From positions 1-15,526 of the forward strand of contig JALVAI010000500.1 in the NCBI GenBank assembly GCA_027011235.1: a stretch of DNA of 15,526 nt, read 5' to 3'. Origin of the DNA: Desulfobulbaceae bacterium (lineage in GTDB: Bacteria > Desulfobacterota > Desulfobulbia > Desulfobulbales > Desulfobulbaceae). A program made the translations under genes and the position numbers. The notes beneath the pieces are model-generated. The model was given only the letters and a program-made list of their open reading frames with translations. It did no database searches and was not told where the DNA came from. Positions 6,833 to 13,833 of the stretch are shown piece by piece; position 1 is the first letter of the stretch, and the number at the start of each line of letters is the position of its first letter.

Positions 6833-6870
6833 TCATGGTAACCGGAAGAAGAATTTCCGGTTACCATGAG
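6832..6870 (+). promoter_or_regulatory. Perfect 16-bp inverted repeat at the flgM-operon start site
   Basis: The arms 6832-6847 and 6855-6870 are exact reverse complements around the loop GAAGAAT. The left arm begins on the last base of the -10 element and covers the expected start site. As DNA it could be an operator. As RNA only the inner part (about 9 bp, TAACCGGAA/TTCCGGTTA) would be transcribed and would cap the 5' end. No T-tract follows in either direction, so it is unlikely to be an intrinsic terminator. Confidence 0.7.
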
Positions 6871-6907
6871 GCAAGGATGCTTCGTAAATCCAGCACGGAG
6901 GCCGGAA

Positions 6908-7480
6908 ATGATCGAAAACACTATCTACATTCCGCATGCGCAATCCCCATTGCACGTCCCGGGAAACCTTCAACCGGAAAAGAGTTTTTTTTCCGGAACC
7001 CCTGGGGCTATCCGGCATGGGAGCCTGCAGGACAGAATTACCCTCTACGCTGATGATTCCGGAGCTCCGCTTATCTACACCGCGTCAATGAGCCTGCAGG
7101 CAGGCGATGACGCAGATTATGACATACTGCAGGGCCTGGTTGCCAACCTGTTGAAAGAACAGGGAATTGAAACCAGGATTACAACAGAAACCAGCGAAAT
7201 AGACATCAATGCCGTTACCCCGCAGGAGGCACACGACCTCACAGGTGATGATGGATATTTCGGCGTCGACAAAACATCGGACAGGATTGTCAAGATGGCC
7301 ATCGCCATAGCCGGTGGCGACCCTGGCCGGATTGATGCTATCAAGGAAGGTGTGGACAGAGGTTTTGAGGAGGCATTGAAAGCCTTTGACGGCAAGCTGC
7401 CTGATATCTCATATGATACCTATGACGCAGTGATGGAAAAACTGGACAGGTGGGTATCCCAGTTCCACGAAGAAGCCTAA
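6908..7480 (+). CDS. Conserved DUF5610-like protein between flgJ and flgM
   Basis: This predicted 190-residue soluble protein has no signal peptide or membrane helix. The N-terminal 55 residues are polar and variable. The C-terminal half, VDKTSDRIVKMAIAIAGGDPGRIDAIKEGVDRGFEEALKAF followed by LPDISYDTYDAVMEKLDRW, resembles DUF5610-type proteins seen in flagellar and other loci; the function is unknown. The start is placed at ATG 6908 because GGAGG (6897-6901) lies six bases upstream. The longer frame from 6866 begins inside the promoter hairpin and lacks a ribosome site. It is the first gene after a sigma-28 promoter and is followed by flgM after 22 bases, so a late-flagellar role such as secretion or filament assembly is inferred. 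Confidence 0.72.
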   Translation: MIENTIYIPHAQSPLHVPGNLQPEKSFFSGTPGAIRHGSLQDRITLYADDSGAPLIYTASMSLQAGDDADYDILQGLVANLLKEQGIETRITTETSEIDINAVTPQEAHDLTGDDGYFGVDKTSDRIVKMAIAIAGGDPGRIDAIKEGVDRGFEEALKAFDGKLPDISYDTYDAVMEKLDRWVSQFHEEA

Positions 7481-7502
7481 TCTTTTATTACAGGTGGTCG
7501 TT

Positions 7503-7793
7503 ATGACAGTTGAATTTTTTGGAGTTCGCGGATTTGGCCCGATTGGACCCAACGGAAAAATCAGTCGCCCCGGAGAGGCGCAGAAATCAAAAAAAGCCGA
7601 AGGGGCGGAAGAGGCTTCCTTCTCATCAGCTCTGCAGGGCGCGCATGAAACCAGGTCAGCTTCTGCTGCCGGAGATGCAGGCCGCGCCGCCAGGGTCCAG
7701 GAATTAAAAGAGCAGGTAGCCAACGGCTCCTATGAGCCGGACCTGAACAAGGTGGCATCCAGCCTGCTGAAATTTCTGGTCGAAGAGGGATGA
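7503..7793 (+). CDS. flgM: Anti-sigma-28 factor FlgM
   Basis: FlgM binds FliA until the hook is complete, then is exported, freeing FliA for late genes. The 96-residue protein has a disordered, alanine-rich middle and the typical C-terminal sigma-binding part ARVQELKEQVANGSYEPDLNKVASSLLKFL, matching the family pattern R-V-x-x-L-K-x-x-I-x-x-G-x-Y-x-x-D. The N-terminus (MTVEFFGVRGFGPIGPNGK) is unlike enteric FlgM but similar starts occur in related phyla. ATG 7503 is preferred over the in-frame GTG 7494 because AGGTGG (7492-7497) sits five bases before it. The stop overlaps the flgN start region. It is transcribed by the sigma factor it inhibits, which makes a feedback loop. Confidence 0.9.
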   Translation: MTVEFFGVRGFGPIGPNGKISRPGEAQKSKKAEGAEEASFSSALQGAHETRSASAAGDAGRAARVQELKEQVANGSYEPDLNKVASSLLKFLVEEG

Positions 7794-7795
7794 TC

Positions 7796-8149
7796 ATGAC
7801 CAGGGAATCGGTACAGGAGCTTTTGCAGCAGTTGCACGCAACCATTCTCTCCGAGCGTGAACATGCCAAGGCCCTTGATCTTGTCGCCATGGCAGAGGAC
7901 CGGCAGGAAAAAGAGGCCCTGCTGCAGGTCATAGGGACCATTGACAATCTGCACCCCGACGACCGGCATCTGGCACAAGAAATCCAGCAGGAAAATCTGC
8001 GCAACGCCTACCTGTTCAAGGCAACCCTGAACTGGATCCAGGACACCATGGAATTTTTCGGCCGCAGCTCGGCACCGACCACCTACAGCCAGTACGGTGT
8101 CACCACTAATAACTGTGTCAATGGCCGCCTGCTGTCCGGCAGGATTTAA
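7796..8149 (+). CDS. flgN: FlgK/FlgL export chaperone FlgN
   Basis: FlgN is a cytoplasmic chaperone for the junction proteins FlgK and FlgL. The 117-residue, mostly helical protein has the FlgN layout: LLQQLHATILSEREHAKALDLV, then EDRQEKEALLQVIGTIDNL, then IQQENLRNAYLFKATLNWIQDTMEFF, and a polar tail with YSQYGV and GRLLSGRI. FlgN proteins are poorly conserved, so position supports the call: it lies between flgM and flgK. Two ATGs are possible. 7790 overlaps the flgM stop as ATGA; 7796 is better spaced (six bases) from GAGGG at 7785-7789 and is used here. Confidence 0.82.
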   Translation: MTRESVQELLQQLHATILSEREHAKALDLVAMAEDRQEKEALLQVIGTIDNLHPDDRHLAQEIQQENLRNAYLFKATLNWIQDTMEFFGRSSAPTTYSQYGVTTNNCVNGRLLSGRI

Positions 8150-8204
8150 CCGTAATTTTTCTTTCACGTCCCCCCATCTTCCCATTTCTTTTCCTTTTTT
8201 CCGC

Positions 8205-8232
8205 TAAATTTTTTCCCCTGTTTTTCCGATAA
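8205..8232 (+). promoter_or_regulatory. Sigma-28 promoter of flgK-flgL
   Basis: TAAATTTT (8205-8212), a 12-base spacer and TCCGATAA (8225-8232) match the sigma-28 consensus with one change in each element. The expected start is near 8239, which gives a leader of about 230 bases before flgK. Upstream is pyrimidine-rich rather than the A-tract seen at the flgM and second flagellin promoters. Confidence 0.85.
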
Positions 8233-8238
8233 GAAAGT

Positions 8239-8471
8239 CATACGGGTGCAAAAAACCACAGATTCGATGCAACGTGCCATCGACTCCAAGCGCCCGCAAA
8301 ACAGATACCAGGTGACGACTAAAGCCACCCGTGCCACCGTCTGGAGCCAGAAGCTTACTCCGTAATGCCTGTCATAAAAAACAGGCACCCACTGGCTCGG
8401 AGAAAATTCTCCGGCATGGCAGGCCCGATTCTGGCAATATTTTTTAAAGGAAAAAATTTCGGACAAATTCC
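8239..8471 (+). promoter_or_regulatory. Long structured leader of flgK
   Basis: No gene is visible in the flgN-flgK gap (8150-8471). Downstream of the sigma-28 promoter there are several hairpins: TCGATG/CATCGA (8264-8283); a nested pair in which GAGCCAG (8344-8350) pairs with CTGGCTC (8392-8398) around TGCCTGT/ACAGGCA (8366-8387); and CGGAGA/TCTCCG (8398-8413). Next to the start codon, AATTT-CGGAC-AAATT (8455-8469) would display GGA in a loop. The flgK Shine-Dalgarno is weak. I compared the region by eye with the GEMM-I c-di-GMP aptamer and it did not fit. It may be an uncharacterised regulatory RNA leader. Confidence 0.5.
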
Positions 8472-9884
8472 ATGAGCGGACTTCTCACAGCACTGAATGC
8501 AGGCAAAACAAGCCTGATGACCAACCAGAAATCCATCGAGATTGTCGGTAATAACATCGCCAATGTCAATACCGAGGGGTATTCCAGACAGCGGGCCGAA
8601 CTGATGCAGATCCCGGCGGTCAACTTCGGCGATTTTTTTGTCGGCCAGGGGGTTACGGTTTCCGATGTCAGCCGCGAGTACGATGTATTTATCAACCGCC
8701 AACTGCAGGAAAAATCCATCACCCTGGGCGAGGAAAGCGGGAAGTCGACACCGTTAAGCGAACTGGAACGAATCTTTAACGTGTCCGATGACAATCTTGC
8801 CGGAAGCATCAATGATTTCTTCGACGCCTGGCAGCAACTGACCACCAATCCCAGCGGTCAGGTCGAACGGGACATGGTCTTGCAACGGGGCCGGCTCATG
8901 GGCGATGCCTTTGCCGACACCTACAATGAACTTGAAACCGTCCGCAACAATATCAACAACAACATTGTTTCCAAGATAGGCAATCTCAATGAACAGATCT
9001 CCGAGATTGCCAAACTCAACGATCGCATTTTCCAGATCGAGATTAACGGTCAATCCGCAAATGCCGCCCGTGATCAACGCGATCTTATCGTGGAAGACCT
9101 GTCCAAAAGCCTTGGCATTCAATCCTATACAGATAACCGGGGCATGCTGGCCGTACAACTGCCCGGCGGCACGCCGCTTGTTCAGGGCAATCAGGCCATG
9201 CCGCTCTCCGTTGTCACCAACGGCACCGACGTCAATCTTCAGATCACCATTGGCGGCAACGTCAAGGATATTACCACCCAGGAATTGGGCGGAGAAATGA
9301 AGGGCATGTTTGACGTCAGGGATGATTTTATCGCCGGTCTGCGCGGAGATCTGGACACCCTGGCGGTGGAAATCACCAAGGCGGTCAATGACGTTCATTC
9401 CAATGGTTGGTATACAGACCCGGCCACCGGCAACCCGGCCACCGGTCAGCTCTTTTTTGATGACCTCACGGCCCTGCCACCAGGCACTCCGCCAAGCAGG
9501 CACGTCAGGGTGGCGCTGGCCGACGGACGTTACGTGGCGGCAGCCGGCGGTAACACGGCCGCTCCTGGAGACAATGAAAATGCCCTGGCCATTGCCTCTC
9601 TTGAAACAACCTACAGGGTAAGCGGCACCAATGATACCTTTGACAGTTTTTTCAGTCAAATTGTCTCCAGTGTCGGCATCGAGGCCAGTCGCAATAAAAT
9701 GGCGCTGGGCGGGGCCAAGGATGCCAGCGTTCAACTGCATAACCTGCGTGACGGTTTTGCCGGCGTCTCTCTGGAAGAGGAAATGGTTGACCTGGTCCAA
9801 TATCAGCGCGGTTTTGAATCCTCGGCCAAGTTTCTCTCCACCGTCGACGAAATGATGAACTCGCTGTTGCAACTGAAGAGGTAA
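8472..9884 (+). CDS. flgK: Hook-associated protein 1 FlgK
   Basis: FlgK forms the first hook-filament junction ring outside the cell. The 470-residue protein starts MSGLLTALNAGKTSLMTNQKSIEIVGNNIANVNTEGYSRQ; the NNIANVNTEGYSRQ signature is residues 27-40. A conserved block includes INDFFDAWQQLTTNPSG, and the C-terminal helix SLEEEMVDLVQYQRGFESSAKFLSTVDEMMNSLLQL runs from about 433. It is somewhat shorter than E. coli FlgK (547), with a reduced central domain, as in many non-enteric bacteria. The ATG is the only sensible start; the Shine-Dalgarno is weak (GGA at 8461-8463). flgL follows after three bases, so the two form one unit. The two proteins need the FlgN chaperone encoded just upstream. 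Confidence 0.96.
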   Translation: MSGLLTALNAGKTSLMTNQKSIEIVGNNIANVNTEGYSRQRAELMQIPAVNFGDFFVGQGVTVSDVSREYDVFINRQLQEKSITLGEESGKSTPLSELERIFNVSDDNLAGSINDFFDAWQQLTTNPSGQVERDMVLQRGRLMGDAFADTYNELETVRNNINNNIVSKIGNLNEQISEIAKLNDRIFQIEINGQSANAARDQRDLIVEDLSKSLGIQSYTDNRGMLAVQLPGGTPLVQGNQAMPLSVVTNGTDVNLQITIGGNVKDITTQELGGEMKGMFDVRDDFIAGLRGDLDTLAVEITKAVNDVHSNGWYTDPATGNPATGQLFFDDLTALPPGTPPSRHVRVALADGRYVAAAGGNTAAPGDNENALAIASLETTYRVSGTNDTFDSFFSQIVSSVGIEASRNKMALGGAKDASVQLHNLRDGFAGVSLEEEMVDLVQYQRGFESSAKFLSTVDEMMNSLLQLKR

Positions 9885-9887
9885 GCA

Positions 9888-10862
9888 ATGAAAGCTACAC
9901 AGGGAACCACCTATCGCATGCTTGGCTCCAGGCTCAATGACCTGAACCTGCAGCTCGAGGAACTCAGAAAGATCGGAGCCAGCGGGAAAAAACTCAACCG
10001 GCCCTCGGACAATCCCGCCGCCATCCGGCCGGTCCTGAACACGCGCAAGCAGCTCTCCAATGTGGACCGTTACATGGAAACCATGGGCCAGGCCCTTGAC
10101 AAGATGCAGGCCGCCGACGGTCATCTCGAGCATGTGGAAAACATCATGCAGCGGGTCAAGGAGATCTCCGTCAATGTGGTCAATGGTTCATTGAATAATG
10201 AGGACCGCTCCGTGCTGGCCGATGAAATAGTCAACCTGCGGCAGGAACTCCTTGACGCCGCCAATGCCAGGGTGGACGGCAAATATATTTTTGCCGGTTA
10301 CGAGGAATCGACAAAACCCTTTGCAGAAAATCCGGCCTATGATCCGGCGCTTTACGATCCCAACGATCACACCACCTGGCCCTACCTGTACCATGGTGAT
10401 GAGAATGCAACCAGGCTCGAAATCACACCGGGTGAAAACCTGCAGGTTGCTCTCACCGGCAATGATCTGTTTTTCGGCACCACCACCTGGAACCAGAATC
10501 CACCGCCCAACAACAGTGTTGAGCCCGGAAGATATGATGTGTTTGCCGTTTTGACACGGGCGGAAGAGGCAATCCGCTCCAATGATCAGACAGCCCTGCA
10601 GACCAGCATCCAGGATATTGACGGTGCCGCGGACCAGACAAGAAGACTGCGCTCACAGATGGGGAACCGGGCATCACGGGTCGAGACAGCCATGCACCAC
10701 CAGGAGCAGGTTCGTATCGACTTGAAACAAATACTCTCTCGCTATGAGGATGCCGATGCCATCGAGGCGTTCAACAATATCGTCCAGCAGGAAACCGCCT
10801 TCCAGGCAGCCTTGAATGTGACCAGCAAGGTATCGAAACTCTCCATACTCGACTATATGTAG
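9888..10862 (+). CDS. flgL: Hook-associated protein 3 FlgL
   Basis: FlgL is the second junction protein, placed between FlgK and flagellin. The 324-residue protein (E. coli 317) has the flagellin-like N-terminus GTTYRMLGSRLNDLNLQLEELRKIGASGKKLNRPSDNPAA. The FlgL-specific NEDRSVLADEIVNLRQELLDAANARVDGKYIFAGY has IFAGY at 134-138. The C-terminal coiled region ends AFQAALNVTSKVSKLSILDYM. Start ATG 9888 follows GAGG at 9876-9879 and the flgK stop by three bases, indicating coupling. It is driven by the sigma-28 promoter ahead of flgK. Confidence 0.96.
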   Translation: MKATQGTTYRMLGSRLNDLNLQLEELRKIGASGKKLNRPSDNPAAIRPVLNTRKQLSNVDRYMETMGQALDKMQAADGHLEHVENIMQRVKEISVNVVNGSLNNEDRSVLADEIVNLRQELLDAANARVDGKYIFAGYEESTKPFAENPAYDPALYDPNDHTTWPYLYHGDENATRLEITPGENLQVALTGNDLFFGTTTWNQNPPPNNSVEPGRYDVFAVLTRAEEAIRSNDQTALQTSIQDIDGAADQTRRLRSQMGNRASRVETAMHHQEQVRIDLKQILSRYEDADAIEAFNNIVQQETAFQAALNVTSKVSKLSILDYM

Positions 10863-11098
10863 TCATTTTTTGAACTTTTATCGAACAACAGCCATGAAAG
10901 ATATGGCTGTCCATGCTTGCGTACCGACCAACCAGCCGAATCCACTAAAAAACCTTGCCTTTTTATTCCTGGTGCGAGATACTTATCAATAACGGCAGCA
11001 TTGCTGAATGACTGAACATTCCCGGGCGCCAAGGGGCTGCAGGAAGACAGGTGCGTACAAGACTGCACCACAATTTCGACACTTACGCGGAGTATATT
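10863..11098 (+). other. flgL-csrA intergenic region with an 8-bp hairpin
   Basis: The hairpin ACAGCCAT/ATGGCTGT (10888-10895 with 10903-10910, loop GAAAGAT) follows the flgL stop. It has no T-tract, so it is not a clear intrinsic terminator. I searched for sigma-28 and sigma-54 sites before csrA and found none I would defend. No gene is seen in this 236-base gap. Confidence 0.5.
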
Positions 11099-11341
11099 AT
11101 GCTGGTTCTGACCAGAAAAGCCGGTGAAGGTATAATTATCGGTGATTCCATCTCCATTAAAATTATTGAAATCAAGGGTGGCAACATTCGTATCGGCATC
11201 GATGCCCCGAGGGAGACAAAGATTTACCGACAGGAAGTTTTTGATCGAATTAAACAGGAAAATGTCGAGGCCACGAACTGGAACCTCGATGATCTTGATG
11301 CATTAAGCGCAAACCTTGCGACCAGGACGGTGAAAAAATGA
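11099..11341 (+). CDS. csrA: Carbon storage/translational regulator CsrA
   Basis: CsrA is a dimeric RNA-binding protein that recognises GGA motifs, often in hairpin loops, and usually blocks ribosome binding. The 80-residue protein begins MLVLTRKAGEGIIIGDSISIKI and keeps L4, R6 and R44 (APRETKIYRQEVF), the key RNA-contact positions. It is longer than E. coli CsrA (61); the extended C-terminus is typical of CsrA proteins that are antagonised by FliW. The start is placed at ATG 11099 with GGAG six bases upstream, not at the earlier GTG 11051, which adds 16 residues unlike the family. Its stop overlaps the fliW ATG (ATGA at 11338-11341). Likely targets in this window are the two flagellin leaders. 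Confidence 0.96.
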   Translation: MLVLTRKAGEGIIIGDSISIKIIEIKGGNIRIGIDAPRETKIYRQEVFDRIKQENVEATNWNLDDLDALSANLATRTVKK

Positions 11342-11772
11342 AAAAAATCATGACGCGCTTTGGTGAAGTTGAATACGACCCTTCCAATGTCATTACCTTT
11401 CCCGAGGGTCTCATCGGCCTTGAGCATCTGCATAACTTTATTGTCATGCCCAACAAAAAGGAAGGCCCGTTGTTCTGGATTCAGAGTGTGGATGATCCTG
11501 ACTTCGCCTTTGTGGTCACGGACCCGACCAACTTTTTCTTTGACTACCAGGTAAATGCCGATGAGGAAGAGCGAAAAAAACTGGGTATAGGACCCGAAGA
11601 CGACTATTTCGTTCTCACCATTGTTTCCATTTCCCCGGAAAAGGAGATCACCCTCAACCTGGCCGGACCAATTTTGTATTCTCCCGTAACCAACAAGGCC
11701 CTGCAGGGCATTATCGAAGACAGCCGTTTTGATACCAAAACACCACTGCCCAAGGCGGAACCAGCGCAATGA
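11338..11772 (+). CDS. fliW: Flagellar assembly factor FliW, CsrA antagonist
   Basis: FliW binds either flagellin or CsrA. When flagellin is exported, free FliW sequesters CsrA and flagellin translation resumes; this partner switch is established in Bacillus subtilis and Campylobacter. The 144-residue protein has the family's opening MTRFGEVEYDPSNVITFPEGLIGLEHLHNFIVM and the middle PLFWIQSVDDPDFAFVVTDP, then FVLTIVSI and TLNLAGPILYSPVTNKALQGI. The start overlaps the csrA stop by four bases, a strong sign of coupled synthesis. An inner ATG (11350) is possible. A strong terminator follows at 11883. Confidence 0.96.
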   Translation: MKKIMTRFGEVEYDPSNVITFPEGLIGLEHLHNFIVMPNKKEGPLFWIQSVDDPDFAFVVTDPTNFFFDYQVNADEEERKKLGIGPEDDYFVLTIVSISPEKEITLNLAGPILYSPVTNKALQGIIEDSRFDTKTPLPKAEPAQ

Positions 11773-11882
11773 ACGACTTTCCCATAAGACATCAAGGAAC
11801 ATCTACCATCTTGCGTGGCTGTCAGGGCCTGATATTCGAGCCTGACTGAAAAACATACTTCTCTTCCATTCTCTTTTTTCAT

Positions 11883-11915
11883 GCCACTGTCCGGTTGCGG
11901 GCAGTGGCTTTTTTT
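11883..11915 (+). terminator. Rho-independent terminator after csrA-fliW
   Basis: GCCACTGTCC (11883-11892) pairs with GGGCAGTGGC (11899-11908), ten pairs with one T-G, around the loop GGTTGC. Seven T bases follow directly (11909-11915). This is a textbook terminator and separates csrA-fliW from flagellin 1. Confidence 0.92.
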
Positions 11916-12206
11916 ATGCAGGTTGCCTCTCTCTTTTCCGAAGTCCTTTATGGAAAAAGACCGCTATCGGTTGGATCAGATTACACTTGTCATTATACGT
12001 AACCTGTTGATTTTCATGGACAGTTGGACTGTCAAGGCATACTGGTATATTCGAAAAACAAAAAAAGACTTAACTCTTTGGGCAAAATGTCCGAAGAGTG
12101 GATTGAGAGACAGTAAAGGGCAGTATCTGAGAGATGTTACGTTTGTATCGTAAGCCGATTGGTCAACAGTTGACGACCAGGGCTCAAAAATTCATGGAGG
12201 ATAACC
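11916..12206 (+). other. Upstream region of flagellin 1
   Basis: The gap from fliW to flagellin 1 is 434 bases in all. After the terminator it holds no gene I can support. It contains an A5-C-A7 tract and degenerate sigma-28 elements (12054-12097), an inverted repeat TGGTC/GACCA around 12160-12180, and a hairpin over the ribosome binding site at 12192-12210. Confidence 0.5.
12054..12097 (+). promoter_or_regulatory. Probable degenerate sigma-28 promoter of flagellin 1
   Basis: TTAACTCT (12070-12077), a 12-base spacer and TCCGAAGA (12090-12097) are poor matches to the consensus alone (about 5 of 8 in each element). The same layout as the flgM and flagellin 2 promoters supports it: A5-C-A7 (12054-12066), three bases, -35, 12 bases, -10. 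It would be weak without help. A better -10 look-alike, GCCGATTG at 12154, has no -35. Confidence 0.45.
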
Positions 12207-12210
12207 ATGG
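12192..12210 (+). promoter_or_regulatory. Hairpin over the flagellin 1 ribosome site with GGA in the loop
   Basis: CATGG (12193-12197) pairs with CCATG (12205-12209), extended by one T-G pair. The seven-base loop AGGATAA displays GGA, the CsrA recognition core. The stem includes the start codon and part of the GGAGG ribosome site. This could be a CsrA target or a simple translation brake. The stem is short. Confidence 0.5.
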
Positions 12211-13688
12211 CTTTAACGATCAATACGAACGTAGCTTCCTTAAACGCCCAGAGAAACCTTGGCCGTACCCAGGGTGAACTTGCCACATCTATGGAAAGAC
12301 TCTCTTCGGGTCTTCGTATCAACTCCGCCAAAGACGACGCCGCAGGACTTGCAATTTCCGATCGCATGACCTCGCAAATCAGGGGTCTCAACCAGGCGGC
12401 CCGTAACGCCAACGACGGAATTTCCCTTGCCCAGACCGCAGAAGGCGCCATGCAGGAATCAACCAATATCCTGCAGCGGATGCGTGAACTTTCGGTCCAG
12501 GCAGCCAATGCCACCAACTCCGCTGCCGACAGGGCTGCCCTGCAGGCAGAAGTCAACCAGTTGAAAACCGAAATGAACCGCATCGCCCAGTCCACCACCT
12601 TTAACGGACTTCGCATTCTGGACGGCTCTTTCGTGTCCCAGCAGTTCCAGGTCGGTCCCAATGCCAATGAAACCATCGGTGTTTCCATCCAGTCCATGGC
12701 CGCCGACGATCTCGGCAGATATGCAGTCTACGCCACCAACCACACGGCAAACCAGGGGACTGGTTCTTCGGCTACTGCCAGTGCCAACACCGTAACATCC
12801 AATACCATCGGCGCCCAGAACCTCACCATAACCGGTTCCAAGGGAACTACCAATCCGCCGATTGCCATTGCCGCGGGCGCAACAGCCTGGAAGATAGCTT
12901 CCCAGATCACCAATGCCGCCTCTCAGACAGGAGTAACGGCAACTGCGCGTACCGAGGCCACCATTGACAATCTTCAAAATGACGGCGTTGTTACCATGAC
13001 CATTGGTTCAGGAGGCAATACAGCAACCATTAACGCCTCCGTTACCCAGTCCGACCTTGGTGAACTGGCCACGGTCATCAATGACCAGAGTGGTACCACC
13101 GGGGTTACAGCCACGGTCAATGCAGGCAAAATTACCCTGACCCAGGCCGAAGGCAAGGATATTGTCATCAGTGATTTCACCAACAGCGCCGGTGGTACCG
13201 TTGATGTGACCGGGGCCGATAATAATTCGGTACAGCTCACCAGCGGCGGCGCCGACTCCACCCGTGTTGCCGGCACCATTGAATTCTCTTCCCAGGATTC
13301 TTATACTGTTTCCTCCGATGCAACCGCTGCCGCCGGTTCCATTGTTGACAGCGACCAGATTTCCGCTCTTGAAGAAGTGACAACCATCGACATCAGCACC
13401 GTGGAAAATGCCAACAAGGCCCTGAAAATCGTTGACGCGGCCCTTGGCAAGATCGATGCCCAGCGCGGCGACCTCGGCGCCCTGCAGAACCGGTTTGAAT
13501 CCACCATTGCCAACCTGAAAAACGTGGCCGAAAACCTGACCGCGGCCCGTTCCCGTATCCGGGATGCGGATATTGCCCAGGAGACCTCGGAGATGACCAA
13601 GGCCAACATCCTGCAACAGGCCGGTGTCTCCATTCTCACCCAGGCCAACCAGACCCCGCAGCTTGCCCTGCAGCTGTTGCAGGGATAA
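12207..13688 (+). CDS. fliC: Flagellin 1 (FliC), complete
   Basis: Flagellin is the filament subunit, exported by the flagellar type III system. The 493-residue protein has the conserved N-terminal D0/D1 domain (about 1-170): MALTINTNVASLNAQRNLGRTQ, the SSGLRINSAKDDAAGLAISDRM block and LQRMRELSVQAANATN. The C-terminal D1/D0 runs from about 385 to 493, ending QQAGVSILTQANQTPQLALQLLQG. Between them is a Thr/Ala/Gly-rich variable domain of about 210 residues with Flagellin_IN-like segments (ITLTQAEGKDIVISDF). No cysteine is seen. It is a paralogue of the gene at 14453; both share the N-terminal block and the QADGKDI-type motif. Start ATG follows GGAGG at 12196-12200. Confidence 0.96.
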   Translation: MALTINTNVASLNAQRNLGRTQGELATSMERLSSGLRINSAKDDAAGLAISDRMTSQIRGLNQAARNANDGISLAQTAEGAMQESTNILQRMRELSVQAANATNSAADRAALQAEVNQLKTEMNRIAQSTTFNGLRILDGSFVSQQFQVGPNANETIGVSIQSMAADDLGRYAVYATNHTANQGTGSSATASANTVTSNTIGAQNLTITGSKGTTNPPIAIAAGATAWKIASQITNAASQTGVTATARTEATIDNLQNDGVVTMTIGSGGNTATINASVTQSDLGELATVINDQSGTTGVTATVNAGKITLTQAEGKDIVISDFTNSAGGTVDVTGADNNSVQLTSGGADSTRVAGTIEFSSQDSYTVSSDATAAAGSIVDSDQISALEEVTTIDISTVENANKALKIVDAALGKIDAQRGDLGALQNRFESTIANLKNVAENLTAARSRIRDADIAQETSEMTKANILQQAGVSILTQANQTPQLALQLLQG

Positions 13689-13702
13689 CAGGTCAACAGA
13701 AC

Positions 13703-13833
13703 AGACAAAATTTTATTCCATAGCAGGGGCGAATTTATTCGCCTGCCCATGGCACGGCGACTGAAGCCGCCCCTGCAAGGTTTGTCTTACGGGTCAAAAT
13801 TATCTTGGCTGAGCTGCAAAAGATAATACCCGT
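13703..13833. repeat. Compound hairpin repeat downstream of flagellin 1
   Basis: The outer pair is AGACAAA (13703-13709) with TTTGTCT (13781-13787). The middle pair is GCAGGGGCG (13723-13731) with CGCCCCTGC (13768-13776). An inner hairpin is GGCGAA-TTTA-TTCGCC (13728-13743). A following hairpin joins ACGGGT/ACCCGT and ATTATCTT/AAGATAAT (13789-13833). GGGGCGAA...TTCGCC palindromes are familiar to me as dispersed repeats in several genomes. It may also act as a transcript end for flagellin 1, though the T-tract is poor. Confidence 0.55.

Noticed and set aside
8290..8330. GEMM-I (c-di-GMP) riboswitch-like GCAAAAC...GTGACGACTAAAGCC
   Set aside because: The GGC-GCC helix around the two motifs and the exact GACGCAAAGCC core are missing.
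8754..10133. 459-codon minus-strand ORF antisense to flgK and the start of flgL
   Set aside because: It lies fully opposite two clear genes with normal family motifs, and its product has no recognisable domain; it is a shadow of their codon bias.
11881..12153. 90-codon + strand ORF before flagellin 1
   Set aside because: It starts inside the fliW terminator and runs through the promoter region; no ribosome site or known family.
12154..12161. GCCGATTG as a sigma-28 -10 before flagellin 1
   Set aside because: No -35-like sequence at 11 to 13 bases upstream; the candidate at 12070-12097 has the conserved layout.
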